Assembly (NCBI GenBank): GCA_017417465.1
Contig: JAFPZD010000099.1
Location: forward strand, 1 to 50,823
DNA length: 50,823 bases
DNA from: Prevotella sp.
GTDB lineage: Bacteria > Bacteroidota > Bacteroidia > Bacteroidales > Bacteroidaceae
Reading direction: 5' to 3'
The notes under the pieces are model-generated. The model did not search any database. It had not been told where the DNA came from and saw nothing but the letters and a program-made list of their open reading frames with translations. Position numbers and translations under genes: made by a program. Shown here in pieces: positions 23,462 through 32,244 of the stretch. The number at the start of each line of letters is the position of its first letter. Position 1 is the stretch's first letter.

Positions 23462-23602
23462 TAAGCCCCAAATACACATCGACCAGATATGAGCAAGCTC
23501 AAAAGAAGGCAAAAGAAAGGCCCTTCACTAATGTAAAAGGCTTTTTCTGTTAATAATTATTATATTATGATTATTATAGTATGATAATTAAAATATGATA
23601 AT

Positions 23603-23610
23603 TATCTTTG
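23603..23610 (+). promoter_or_regulatory. -7 box that fixes the start of the AAA ATPase gene
   Basis: TATCTTTG matches TAnnTTTG. It lies after the longer in-frame ATG at 23595, so that codon would be upstream of transcription; the ATG at 23631 is preferred. A -33 box is not evident in the AT-rich run of ATGATAATTA-like repeats upstream. Confidence 0.55.
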
Positions 23611-23630
23611 TGGCCAAAAATGGCAAACGT

Positions 23631-24752
23631 ATGGTAAACAATCCTTTTATCCTTTATGGCTACGAGTCGGAAGCGTATTTCTGCGACCGTAAAGATGAGA
23701 CTGACCATTTGATCAGTTTGATAGAGAATGGCAATAATGTGGCATTGATTGCACCGCGTCGCATGGGAAAGACGGGACTGATAGAAAACATCTTTCACCA
23801 GCCGAAAGTCAGAAAGAAATACTATACCTTCCTCATTGACATTTATGCCACTAAGAACATGGAAGATATGATTGTGGCTATGGGCAGTAGTATGATGTCA
23901 GCGCTGCGGCCTTGGGGCACCAAGGTGATGAAGAAGTTCACAGACTTCCTCGCCTCCTTACGCAGCGGCATTTCTTTCGATTACATGGGTAATCCTTCAT
24001 GGAATGTGGAAGTTGGTGACGTCCATGCCCCTCGGGCAACGCTTGATGAGATATTCCAATACATCGAGGCTGCCGATAAACCGTGCATCGTTGCAATTGA
24101 CGAGTTCCAGGCTGTCAGCCAATATCCTGACGGCAATGCAGAAGCCTTGCTTCGCACCCATGTCCAGCGTTGCCGCAACGCCAACTTTATCTTCTCTGGC
24201 TCACAGCGGACGATGATGGCCGAGATGTTCAATAGTCCTGCCCGGCCCTTCTACCAGAGCACGTCGATGATGAATCTTGACTGTATTCCGATGGACAAAT
24301 ACTGCCTGTTTGCCCAGAAGCATTTCAAGTCAGCCGACAAGACACTTCCCGCCATTGTGTTCCAGACGGTGTATCAGCGGTTTGATGGTGTCACATGGTA
24401 TGTACAGCGCGTTATGAACGAACTCTTTGCCATATCCTCGCCCGGTTCAACCTGCACTGTGGAGATGATAGACATTGCCATTGACAACATCCTGCGTGCC
24501 AACGAATTCAACTATCAGTCGTTGTTATTCCAACTACCGCCCAAACAGAAAATGCTGCTGATTGCCATCTGTAAGGCAGGTAAGGCTACCGCCCTCACGT
24601 CGGCAGCGTTCATCCGTCGCTGGCATCTTCCCTCGACGAGCAGCGTTCAGTCAGCCATCAAAGGACTGCTTGAAAAGAGTTTCGTCACCTCCTCTCTTGG
24701 CGTTTATGAAGTCTATGACAAATTCTTTTCCTTGTGGCTCCTGCGTCAGTAG
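23631..24752 (+). CDS. AAA ATPase of the archaeal-type ATPase_2 group
   Basis: 373 residues from 23631. It opens NNPFILYGYESEAYFCDRKDE, with Walker A LIAPRRMGKTGLI near residue 45 and Walker B CIVAIDEFQAVSQYPDGN near 155, then FIFSGSQRTMMAEM and a C-terminal winged-helix-like region ending KSFVTSSLGVYEVYDKFFSLWL. This group (STAND-related, MNPF-type) is common and multi-copy in Bacteroidetes; most have no known role, and some sit in defence or mobile contexts. Here it lies between an amidase remnant with a REP-like repeat and the sigma factor gene, in AT-rich surroundings, which suggests an acquired segment. Confidence 0.8.
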   Translation: MVNNPFILYGYESEAYFCDRKDETDHLISLIENGNNVALIAPRRMGKTGLIENIFHQPKVRKKYYTFLIDIYATKNMEDMIVAMGSSMMSALRPWGTKVMKKFTDFLASLRSGISFDYMGNPSWNVEVGDVHAPRATLDEIFQYIEAADKPCIVAIDEFQAVSQYPDGNAEALLRTHVQRCRNANFIFSGSQRTMMAEMFNSPARPFYQSTSMMNLDCIPMDKYCLFAQKHFKSADKTLPAIVFQTVYQRFDGVTWYVQRVMNELFAISSPGSTCTVEMIDIAIDNILRANEFNYQSLLFQLPPKQKMLLIAICKAGKATALTSAAFIRRWHLPSTSSVQSAIKGLLEKSFVTSSLGVYEVYDKFFSLWLLRQ

Positions 24753-24808
24753 CAACCCCGGCGTCTAAGCCATGAAGCGTGAAGCAGTTTTTTATGGCCA
24801 CATACCGT

Positions 24809-24918
24809 AATAAACCGTGTAGAACCGTGGTGCAACGAAAAAGGGACCAAATATTTTGCTGTTTGAAATTTATGTTGTACCTTTGCAGCCGTTGAGTCAC
24901 GGTTCTACACGGTTTATT
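24809..24918 (+). promoter_or_regulatory. Promoter of the sigma factor gene inside a 21-bp inverted repeat
   Basis: TTTG (24855-24858), 19 bases, TACCTTTG (24878-24885) is a consensus promoter. It is bracketed by perfect 21-bp inverted copies, AATAAACCGTGTAGAACCGTG (24809-24829, here written with its final G as the 21st base omitted from the count) and its complement at 24898-24918. The inner unit ACCGTGTnnAACCGTG recurs inside the following FecR gene at 25821-25846. The arms could be operator half-sites or a transcript hairpin. Confidence 0.6.
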
Positions 24919-24949
24919 ACTGGACGTGGGCATAAAAACTGACAGGCAG

Positions 24950-25495
24950 ATGGCAACCATCATTCGCATCGACAAGCAGACGGCTTTCGAGCGCTGTTTC
25001 CGCGACAACTACCAGCCGCTGTGCTACTTCGCCGCCTCGAAACTGGGTGACGACGTGGCCGCTGAGGACGTTGTGCAGGAGGTTTTTGTCCGCCTGCTGA
25101 AGGGTGACCATCAGTTCGACAGCGAGGTTCGCCTGCGCAATTTCCTCTACACCGCCGTCCACAACCAGTGCATCGACCGCCTGCGCCACCAGCAGCGCGT
25201 TGTAGCGGTGCCAGTGGAGCAGGCCAATAGCCAGTTCGACGACGAGACTGAGGCCCGCATCGTGCGTGCCGAGCTGCTGCGTCAGATAGCCGATGCCATC
25301 AGCCAGCTGTCGGAACGGCAGCGCGACGTGTTCCGCTTGGCGTATATAGAGGACAAGGGCAACGCCGAGATTGCCGAGCTGTTAGGTATGCAGGTGAACA
25401 CGGTGAAGGTGCAGAAGCAGCGGGCCAAGCAGCGTCTGCGCGAACTGCTGGGCGATGTCTATCCCCTTCTTTTCCTCTTTTTACATCATTTGTAA
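24950..25495 (+). CDS. ECF RNA polymerase sigma factor
   Basis: 181 residues from the ATG at 24950. Region 2 (CFRDNYQPLCYFAASKLGDD, AEDVVQEVFVRLL, LRNFLYTAVHNQCIDRLR) and region 4 (LSERQRDVFRLAYIEDKGNA, EIAELLGMQVNTVKVQKQR) are complete. It is a Bacteroidetes-type sigma-70 factor of the FecI-like class. A FecR-type anti-sigma gene follows after 86 bases and then a SusC-like receptor with an STN domain, the classical order for cell-surface signalling. The start used here follows a promoter with a leader of about 60 bases. Confidence 0.9.
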   Translation: MATIIRIDKQTAFERCFRDNYQPLCYFAASKLGDDVAAEDVVQEVFVRLLKGDHQFDSEVRLRNFLYTAVHNQCIDRLRHQQRVVAVPVEQANSQFDDETEARIVRAELLRQIADAISQLSERQRDVFRLAYIEDKGNAEIAELLGMQVNTVKVQKQRAKQRLRELLGDVYPLLFLFLHHL

Positions 25496-25581
25496 TTCAC
25501 AATTCATCGTTTTCGTTCTGTCAAGTGTAGTCCTTTTGTAGCCTTTATACGTTATAAAAGAAAACAAAAGTACTACGCATC

Positions 25582-26808
25582 ATGAACAATCCCATACAAT
25601 TTGCACGTAAAATGCTCGACTTCATGAGAGGTGAACTCGATGAAGAAGAGTCTAAAGCTATGCGGCAAACCATCGATGCCAACGAACAGCTGAAAGCAAT
25701 CGAGCACGACTTTGCCGACAAAGAATACATCAGTCGCGAGATGTCGCGCATGCAGTCCTTCGATGTTGAGGCTGCGCTCAGCCGTGTGCTGGAGAGCATC
25801 AACGTCCAAGAGCCCACGTCCCGTGTACAACCGTGTGAAACCGTGGCCACTCCTCATCTCCTCACCTCCTCATCTCCTCACCTCCTCATCAAGGTTGCCG
25901 CTGCCGTGGCCCTGTTGCTGGCTGTCGGCGGAGCCATCTGGTTCCACCAGTATGCGAAAGTGACGCCACCCGAGCTGTCGCAGGATGTGCTGACCGCTAT
26001 CACCCGTGGCGAGAAGAGTGGCAGGGTCATGGCCACTACACAACTCCTTGACCCCACATCTCCTCAACTTGTCGACTCAACATCTCCTCAACTCCTTGAC
26101 CCCTCAGCAGCTCCACAGCGCAGTGCGTGGGTGGCGCGCGTCATGGAGAGTTTGGAGGATGACTCCAAGGACGAGGTGCGCCAGATGGGCATCACCACCC
26201 GTTCGGCCAACGAGTACTGGCTGTCGCTTCCCGACGGCTCGTTGGTACACCTTAATTATAATACGCGCGTGATATACCCAGAGGTGTTTGTAGGCCAGAC
26301 ACGTGACGTCATCCTTGAGGGCGAGGCCTACTTCATGGTTGCCAAGGACCGCCGCCACCCGTTTGTCGTGCATACGGCGGCAGGCGAAACCCGCGTCTAT
26401 GGCACCGAGTTCAACATCAATACCCGCGAGGACACCACCGAGGTGGTGCTCGTGCGAGGCAGCATCAGTGTGACGCCGACGAATGGCAGTGAGCAGATGC
26501 TCACCCCAGGCCAAAAATGTTCATTGTTCAATGCTCAATGTTCATTGGAAGAAGTCGACACTGCTCCCTATGTGGCCTGGAACACCGGTACCTTCGTCTT
26601 CGACAACGTGCCATTGCAGCAGCTCATGGATGTGCTCAGCCACTGGTACGGCTTCGAGGTGTCGTTCGTCAGCGAGGAGGCACGTGAGAAGCACTTTACT
26701 GGCGAGCTCGACCGTTATGGCTCTATCAAGCCTACGCTGGAAGCCATTGCCAATGTGACGGGGCTGCACCTTTACATCGAAAACGGTGCTATTGTTATTG
26801 AGAATTGA
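25582..26808 (+). CDS. FecR-type anti-sigma factor with repeat-derived insertions
   Basis: 408 residues. The cytoplasmic anti-sigma region (about 1-95) binds the sigma factor; one helix follows (VAAAVALLLAVGGAIWF, about 110-127); then the periplasmic FecR domain (VHLNYNTRVIYPEVF to DVILEGEAYFMV and VYGTEFNINTRED) and a C-terminal DUF4974 (YGFEVSFVSEEAREKHFTGE). Three low-complexity stretches interrupt it in frame: 25821-25890 (CCGTGT and CCTCAT units, just before the helix), 26040-26105 (CTCCTCAACTCCTTGACC-like) and 26517-26548 (GTTCAAT heptamers). They encode TSSSPHLL, TSPQLLDPS and SLFNAQCSLEE. FecR homologues lack these, so they look like secondary insertions. Confidence 0.85.
   Translation: MNNPIQFARKMLDFMRGELDEEESKAMRQTIDANEQLKAIEHDFADKEYISREMSRMQSFDVEAALSRVLESINVQEPTSRVQPCETVATPHLLTSSSPHLLIKVAAAVALLLAVGGAIWFHQYAKVTPPELSQDVLTAITRGEKSGRVMATTQLLDPTSPQLVDSTSPQLLDPSAAPQRSAWVARVMESLEDDSKDEVRQMGITTRSANEYWLSLPDGSLVHLNYNTRVIYPEVFVGQTRDVILEGEAYFMVAKDRRHPFVVHTAAGETRVYGTEFNINTREDTTEVVLVRGSISVTPTNGSEQMLTPGQKCSLFNAQCSLEEVDTAPYVAWNTGTFVFDNVPLQQLMDVLSHWYGFEVSFVSEEAREKHFTGELDRYGSIKPTLEAIANVTGLHLYIENGAIVIEN
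25821..25890 (+). repeat. CCGTGT and CCTCAT repeats inside the FecR gene
   Basis: Three CCGTGT/CCGTGG units (25821-25846) repeat the motif of the inverted repeat around the sigma promoter. They run into four to five 8-bp units of CTCCTCAT type. All are in frame. Confidence 0.6.
26517..26548 (+). repeat. GTTCAAT heptamers inside the FecR gene
   Basis: GTTCATT, GTTCAAT, GCTCAAT, GTTCATT lie in frame. The same heptamer forms a pure array at 28797-28880. Confidence 0.7.
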
Positions 26809-26857
26809 GAATTGGGAATTGTGAATTGAGAATTGGGAATTGTGAATTGAGAATTGA
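26805..26857 (+). repeat. AATTGxG heptamer spacer repeat
   Basis: About seven units of AATTGAG, AATTGGG and AATTGTG, beginning inside the FecR stop codon region and ending 8 bases before the next ATG at 26866. Confidence 0.8.
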
Positions 26858-26865
26858 CACCTGAT

Positions 26866-28785
26866 ATGAAGAAACTACTAACCTTGTGCTTGCTCCTGAT
26901 GGCAACTGTGGCCATGAGCGGAGCCGTGAAGAAAACGAACCTGAAAGTGCTCTATGTGGGAGGCCACTCGAACATGGAGACCTATGCCACCGACTACGAC
27001 TCAGTGGCCAATGCCCGCAGCATCGAGGAGCGCAAAGCCTCCTTCGAGCAGTTCCTCAACACCTATTTCACTACGGTCAAGGTCATCGATGCCCGCGACT
27101 ACAGCTACCTGATGAGCAACGACTACGATGTCACCGTGATGGACGGACAGCCGAACCCGATAGAGCCGCGCCATGACATCATGGACGGCCAGCGCATCGT
27201 GAAGCGCATCGAGGCCAAATACTTCCCCGACGACTTCGACCGCCCCGTGCTGACCATCGCCGAGCTGGGCAAGACCATCGGCGGACGGCTGGGCCTGAAG
27301 ACCGACTGGTACTGTCTCTGTCTGGACCAGTGGGCACTGGGCATGCGCACCGAGCACCCCATCTTCAAAGGCCCCTACAAGGTGACCATGACCCTCGTGG
27401 ACCGTCCCACACCCGACGGTGCCAAGGAGTTTGCACCGATGGTGGGGCAGACCCTGCCCGACATGACGCCGATGTGGCGCGTCAACACGAAGGGCTACAT
27501 GACCGACCCCAACTTCAAGGTGGGCATGGTGAGTCGTCCCTGGGGCTTCGAGGACTCGCCCGAGGCTGAGTGGATCTCGAGTGGCAACTGTGCCAAGTCG
27601 ATTGACGCCATGGCTCTGGGACGCCACGGCAGCTTCTTCCACTGGGGCTTTGCCGCTGCACCAATGGACATGACCGACGAGGCCAAGCCGCTGCTGGCCA
27701 ATGCTATCGTCTACATCTCGAAGTTTGCAGGCCAGAAAATCATTGCCCGCAAGCTCTATGAGGGTATTGCCACCCGCATCGAGGCCAAGGAGAATGCCTA
27801 CCGTGTGACACGCCAGTGCTACGATGACTATAAGGCAAGCATCGAGGATTTCAATAGCAGGATGCAGCACTTCGCCGACTCGATCAAGGCGGTGGCTGCC
27901 GCCGGTGGCACGGTAGGCGAGCGCGAGGCTATGTACCTGCAGTGGCAACCGCAGCCGATACCTTCGCGTGAGGACTTCCTCCGCGAGATGGCTGGTCCGC
28001 TCTACAATGACTTTGGCACCAACGAGGCAGACTACGCGAAGTATTATGCTGAGAACACACCTTACTTCTACGGTGAGTTTGGCAGCTACGGCCTGAAGCT
28101 CGACGAGGATGCCAAGAGTCTTGCTATTCCCAACAACTCGCTGTCGTTGCTCGAGAAGGCCATCGACCTGTGGATGACCGGCAAAGATGTCGACAAGGGA
28201 CGCCGTCTCTTAGAGCGCTACACCCTGCTGCGCTACGACACGCCCCAGCAGTATCGCCAGTGGATCACCAAGAACCACGACCGCCTGTTCTTCACCGAGA
28301 GTGGCGGCTGGGTATGGCTGGTCAATAGTCAGGACAAGAACGTGGAAGGCAACGACTACGGGGTGCTCCACTACAACGAGGTGCCCGAACGCCCGAAGCC
28401 CGCCATCAGCCAGGAACCCGACCGCATGAACCCCGTGGTCGTCTCGGCCATGGTGGCCGACCGTCCCGGCGGGAAGGACCTCGTCATCCGCATCAAGATG
28501 CTTGCCGGCTGGCACATCTACGGCTATGTCAGCGAGCAGGACCCCTACATTCCCACCACATTCGATATCGAGTTGCCCGAAGGCTGGCAGAAGGATGGCG
28601 ACATGCAGTTGCCTCGCTTCCGCACTGAGCCTACGGGCACTACGCTTTATGAGGGCGACGTCGTGCTGCGCCAGCCGCTGAAGGGCAGTGGCCACGGCAC
28701 GTTGCGCCTGACCGTTAATTACCAGACGTGCGACAATCATGCCTGTCTGCCACCCCGCGACGTTGTGTTCACACTGGAGATTTGA
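26866..28785 (+). CDS. Secreted protein with ThuA-like N-terminus and DsbD-alpha-like C-terminus
   Basis: 639 residues from the ATG at 26866 with a signal peptide (MKKLLTLCLLLMATVAMSGA). Residues about 25-300 begin LKVLYVGGHSNME and contain HPIFKGP and related motifs of the ThuA/class I amidotransferase-like fold, a weak assignment. A helical middle follows. The last 110 residues match the DsbD N-terminal domain: WHIYGYV near 545 and YQTCDNHACLPP near 625, with the cysteine pair that passes electrons in DsbD. There is no DsbD membrane core, so it must be reduced by another protein. Its place between the anti-sigma gene and the SusC gene is unusual and links the locus to thiol chemistry. Confidence 0.65.
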   Translation: MKKLLTLCLLLMATVAMSGAVKKTNLKVLYVGGHSNMETYATDYDSVANARSIEERKASFEQFLNTYFTTVKVIDARDYSYLMSNDYDVTVMDGQPNPIEPRHDIMDGQRIVKRIEAKYFPDDFDRPVLTIAELGKTIGGRLGLKTDWYCLCLDQWALGMRTEHPIFKGPYKVTMTLVDRPTPDGAKEFAPMVGQTLPDMTPMWRVNTKGYMTDPNFKVGMVSRPWGFEDSPEAEWISSGNCAKSIDAMALGRHGSFFHWGFAAAPMDMTDEAKPLLANAIVYISKFAGQKIIARKLYEGIATRIEAKENAYRVTRQCYDDYKASIEDFNSRMQHFADSIKAVAAAGGTVGEREAMYLQWQPQPIPSREDFLREMAGPLYNDFGTNEADYAKYYAENTPYFYGEFGSYGLKLDEDAKSLAIPNNSLSLLEKAIDLWMTGKDVDKGRRLLERYTLLRYDTPQQYRQWITKNHDRLFFTESGGWVWLVNSQDKNVEGNDYGVLHYNEVPERPKPAISQEPDRMNPVVVSAMVADRPGGKDLVIRIKMLAGWHIYGYVSEQDPYIPTTFDIELPEGWQKDGDMQLPRFRTEPTGTTLYEGDVVLRQPLKGSGHGTLRLTVNYQTCDNHACLPPRDVVFTLEI

Positions 28786-28796
28786 GACTGGAACCC

Positions 28797-28880
28797 CTCA
28801 ATGTTCAATGCTCAATGTTCAATGTTCAATGTTCAATGTTCAATGTTCAATGCTCAATGTTCAATGGTCAATGTTCAATG
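28797..28880 (+). repeat. (TTCAATG)n heptamer array before the SusC gene
   Basis: About eleven near-perfect TTCAATG units (variants GCTCAATG and GGTCAATG) fill the spacer. The remaining 47 bases to the ATG at 28928 are A-rich leader. Confidence 0.85.
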
Positions 28881-28927
28881 AAAAAAACGAAAAAGCAACA
28901 TAGTATTAACCAAAAAACTACGAGAGT

Positions 28928-31900
28928 ATGAAACAAACGAAAAGAGCCAAACGACTGCTTGCCCTTGTTTGTGCGATGCTGATGACGCTGAGCCTCTCAG
29001 CACAGCCTGCCGACAAGAAGCGAGTGACGCTGGACATGCACAATGTCACAGTGAAGGAGTTCTTCGCGGAAGTGAAGAAACAGACGGGACTCAACTTCAT
29101 GTACGATGCCGACGTGGCCGCCAAGTGGCCCAAGGTGAGCATCAAGGCAGACAAGAGACCCGCCGACGAGACCATCGACCAGGTGGTCACCTCTATCGGC
29201 TGTAACTACAGCATTAAGGACAACATTGTCACTGTCACCGAGCAACAGCTCAGCGGTCGCACGCGTACCATTAAGGGTTACGTCCGCGACACTGATGGCA
29301 TGCCGCTGATTGGCGTTCCCGTCTGCATTGGCGAGAGCCGTGTCTGCACGGTCACCGATGCCGACGGTTTCTACACGTTCGACATTCCCACCGAGCGCAC
29401 ATCGCTGAAATTCTCGTACGTGGGCATGGAGAACAGCTACGTGACGATTGCCGCCGGACAGGCACCCGTGACGCGTGATATCACCCTCTCTTCGGGCGTC
29501 GCCCTGAAAGACGTCGTCGTCACTGGTATCTACACCCGTAACAAGGAGAGCTTCACCGGTTCTGCCGCCACCTATACGGCCAAGGAACTGAAGGAGATGG
29601 GTACGAGCAACGTGCTCCAGTCGCTGAAGACCCTCGACCCGGCTTTCGCTATCATCGAGGACACACAGTTCGGCTCCGACCCCAACCGCCTGCCGAATAT
29701 GGAGATTCGCGGTAAGTCGAGCATGCTGGGTCAGCGCGACGAACTGTCGGCCGACCCCAACCAGCCGCTCTTCATCCTCGATGGCTTCGAGAGCTCGCTG
29801 CAGGCCATCAACGACCTCGACATCAACCGCATCGAGAGTATCACCATCCTGAAGGACGCCGCCTCCACCGCCATCTACGGTTCGAAGGCTGCCAACGGTG
29901 TGGTGGTCGTCGAGACGGTGAAGCCGAAGGCCGGCCAGCTGCAGGTGAGCTACACGGGCAACTTCAACATGACGGTGCCCGACCTGTCGTCGTACGACAT
30001 GATGAACGCTCCTGAGAAGATTGAGTTCGAGCGCCTCTCGGGCCGCTATGACCCCGACATTGTCGAGACCGCCAACCAGACGCAGACCTCCATCGAGCTG
30101 ACCGAGAACTACTACGCCCGTCTGAACTCTATCGCCCAGGGCGTGAACACCGACTGGCTGGCACAGCCCGTCCGTGTGGGTGTGAACCAGAAGCACTCGC
30201 TCTACGTGCAGGGCGGTAGCGAGACCTTCATGTTTGGCATCGGTGGCATGTACAACGGCCAGACCGGTGTGATGAAGGGCTCTGACCGTGAGGTCTTCAG
30301 CGGCAACCTCGACATGATTTATCGTGTAAAGAAGTTCCAGTTCTCGAACAAGTTCTCACTGAGCAATGCCGACTATAACAATCCGCTGGTGGGCTTCTCG
30401 GAGTATGTGCAGGCCAACCCCTACTACCGCATCTACGACAGTGAGGGCATGCTGACACAGTGGCTCGAGTACAACAACGATGTGCAGATGGCCAACCCTC
30501 TGTGGAACGCCTCGCTCAACAGCCGCAACCACGGCAACACGCTTACCCTGAGCGACCACTTCCAGGCTGAGTGGACACCTAACGAGATGTGGAAGGCCCG
30601 CGCCCGCTTCGGCGTCAGCTATAACACCGACGACACTGAGATTTTCACTTCGCCCGACAATACCAACCAGATCCTGAATAAGCCCAACGGCCGCCGTGGC
30701 GAGTATACGAAGGACAATATGCACGCCCTGTCGTACGAGGGCGACTTTAGCTTGACGTTTGCCAAGCTGTTTGCCGACGTGCATCGCCTGAATGCCGTCC
30801 TTGGTGGTGACATGTATCACATGAAGACCACGATGGAAGGCTACACCGCTGAGGGCTTCCCCCAGGGCGACTTCACACGCCCCTCGTTCGCATCGGGCTA
30901 TCTGAAGGATGGCTATCCCACCTATTACGATGCCATTACCCGTTCGCTGAATGGTTACCTGAACCTCGGCTATGCCTTCATGGACCGCTACCTGCTCGAC
31001 TTCTCGCTGCGTGAGAATGGCTCAAGCGTCTTCGGTAGCACCGCGAAGTGGAACACCACATGGTCGGTGGGTCTGGGATGGAACATCCACACCGAGCCGT
31101 TCATCCGTAATAACTTCAAGTGGATCGACTACTTCAAGCTCCGTGGCTCATGGGGTAACCCCGGTAACCAGAGCTTCGACTCCGGCCGCACGCTGATCAC
31201 CTACGCCTTACAGTCGGGTACGCTGAACTACTTTGGTATCGGCGCACTGGCCCAACAGATTGGTAACCCCAACCTGAAGTGGCAGATTACGCAGGATAAG
31301 AACGTCGGTCTCGACCTGACGCTCTTCGACACACGCTTGTCGTTCACCGTCGACTACTACCACAAGGTGACCGACCCGCTGCTCATCGGCATCACCATGC
31401 CGCTGTCGTCGGGTACCACCGAGTACTTCTCGAACGCTGGTAAGCAGACCTCGCAGGGTCTGACCTTCACCGCCCAGTACTACATCCTGAAGAACCTCGA
31501 GAAGCGCATCATGTGGAGCATCCGCGCCACCGGTCGTACGCAGGACAACAAGATTGACGGCATCGGCAACAAGCTCGACGCCTTCAACAACAGCGGCCGC
31601 GGCTCCAGCACCACTCGCTACTTCGACGGTGCCGACCCCGAGGACATCTGGGTGGTGAAGTCGGCAGGCATCGACCCCTCGACGGGTAAGGAGCTGTTCT
31701 ACGACCTGAACGGTAACTACACCTTCGACTATAGTTACGACAACGAGCAGGTCTGTGGTAACATCCGTCCCGACCTGGAAGGCGTCCTCGGCACGTCGTT
31801 CACCTATGGCGGCTTCACCGCTGGCGTGAACTTCCGCTATCAGCTGGGTGCCGACGTGTTCAACACGGCCCTGTGGAACAAGGTCGAGAACATCAACTTC

Positions 31901-32221
31901 CTGTACAACCAGGACCGCCGCGCACTCTACGACCGCTGGCATAAGGCTGGCGACGTCGTGCCGTTCAAGGACGTGCGCGACCAGAACCCGTCGCCAATGA
32001 CCTCACGTTTCATCCAGAACGAGAAGACCCTCACCCTGGAGTCCGTACACTTGGAGTACCAGTTCTTCAGCGACAGCTGGATCAGGCACCTTGGACTGGG
32101 TAGCCTCCGCTTCTTTGCTGACGCCCGCGACCTGGTGCGTCTCTCTACCATCCGTGCTGAGCGCGGTACGTCCTATCCGTATGCACGTACCATCGAGGCA
32201 GGTATCTCGCTGAATTTCTAA
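28928..32221 (+). CDS. SusC/RagA-like TonB-dependent receptor with STN domain
   Basis: 1097 residues. Signal peptide to about 26 (LMTLSLSA). An STN domain (about 33-90: VTLDMHNVTVKEFFAEVKKQ) that contacts FecR-type anti-sigma factors, then a carboxypeptidase-like beta domain (GYVRDTDGMPLIGV), a plug with LKDVVVTGIYTRNKESFTG and the SusC signature SILKDAASTAIYGSKAANG near 310, and a beta-barrel to the end (final residues TIEAGISLNF). It imports a ligand across the outer membrane with the SusD protein encoded next. The STN domain and upstream sigma/FecR pair predict ligand-induced transcription. Confidence 0.92.
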   Translation: MKQTKRAKRLLALVCAMLMTLSLSAQPADKKRVTLDMHNVTVKEFFAEVKKQTGLNFMYDADVAAKWPKVSIKADKRPADETIDQVVTSIGCNYSIKDNIVTVTEQQLSGRTRTIKGYVRDTDGMPLIGVPVCIGESRVCTVTDADGFYTFDIPTERTSLKFSYVGMENSYVTIAAGQAPVTRDITLSSGVALKDVVVTGIYTRNKESFTGSAATYTAKELKEMGTSNVLQSLKTLDPAFAIIEDTQFGSDPNRLPNMEIRGKSSMLGQRDELSADPNQPLFILDGFESSLQAINDLDINRIESITILKDAASTAIYGSKAANGVVVVETVKPKAGQLQVSYTGNFNMTVPDLSSYDMMNAPEKIEFERLSGRYDPDIVETANQTQTSIELTENYYARLNSIAQGVNTDWLAQPVRVGVNQKHSLYVQGGSETFMFGIGGMYNGQTGVMKGSDREVFSGNLDMIYRVKKFQFSNKFSLSNADYNNPLVGFSEYVQANPYYRIYDSEGMLTQWLEYNNDVQMANPLWNASLNSRNHGNTLTLSDHFQAEWTPNEMWKARARFGVSYNTDDTEIFTSPDNTNQILNKPNGRRGEYTKDNMHALSYEGDFSLTFAKLFADVHRLNAVLGGDMYHMKTTMEGYTAEGFPQGDFTRPSFASGYLKDGYPTYYDAITRSLNGYLNLGYAFMDRYLLDFSLRENGSSVFGSTAKWNTTWSVGLGWNIHTEPFIRNNFKWIDYFKLRGSWGNPGNQSFDSGRTLITYALQSGTLNYFGIGALAQQIGNPNLKWQITQDKNVGLDLTLFDTRLSFTVDYYHKVTDPLLIGITMPLSSGTTEYFSNAGKQTSQGLTFTAQYYILKNLEKRIMWSIRATGRTQDNKIDGIGNKLDAFNNSGRGSSTTRYFDGADPEDIWVVKSAGIDPSTGKELFYDLNGNYTFDYSYDNEQVCGNIRPDLEGVLGTSFTYGGFTAGVNFRYQLGADVFNTALWNKVENINFLYNQDRRALYDRWHKAGDVVPFKDVRDQNPSPMTSRFIQNEKTLTLESVHLEYQFFSDSWIRHLGLGSLRFFADARDLVRLSTIRAERGTSYPYARTIEAGISLNF

Positions 32222-32244
32222 TTGATAATTGATAACTGATAATT

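Noticed and set aside
23015-23512. 165-codon minus-strand frame
   Set aside because: It is the complement of the amidase remnant, its terminator hairpin and the REP-like repeat. The plus-strand reading has clear family motifs.
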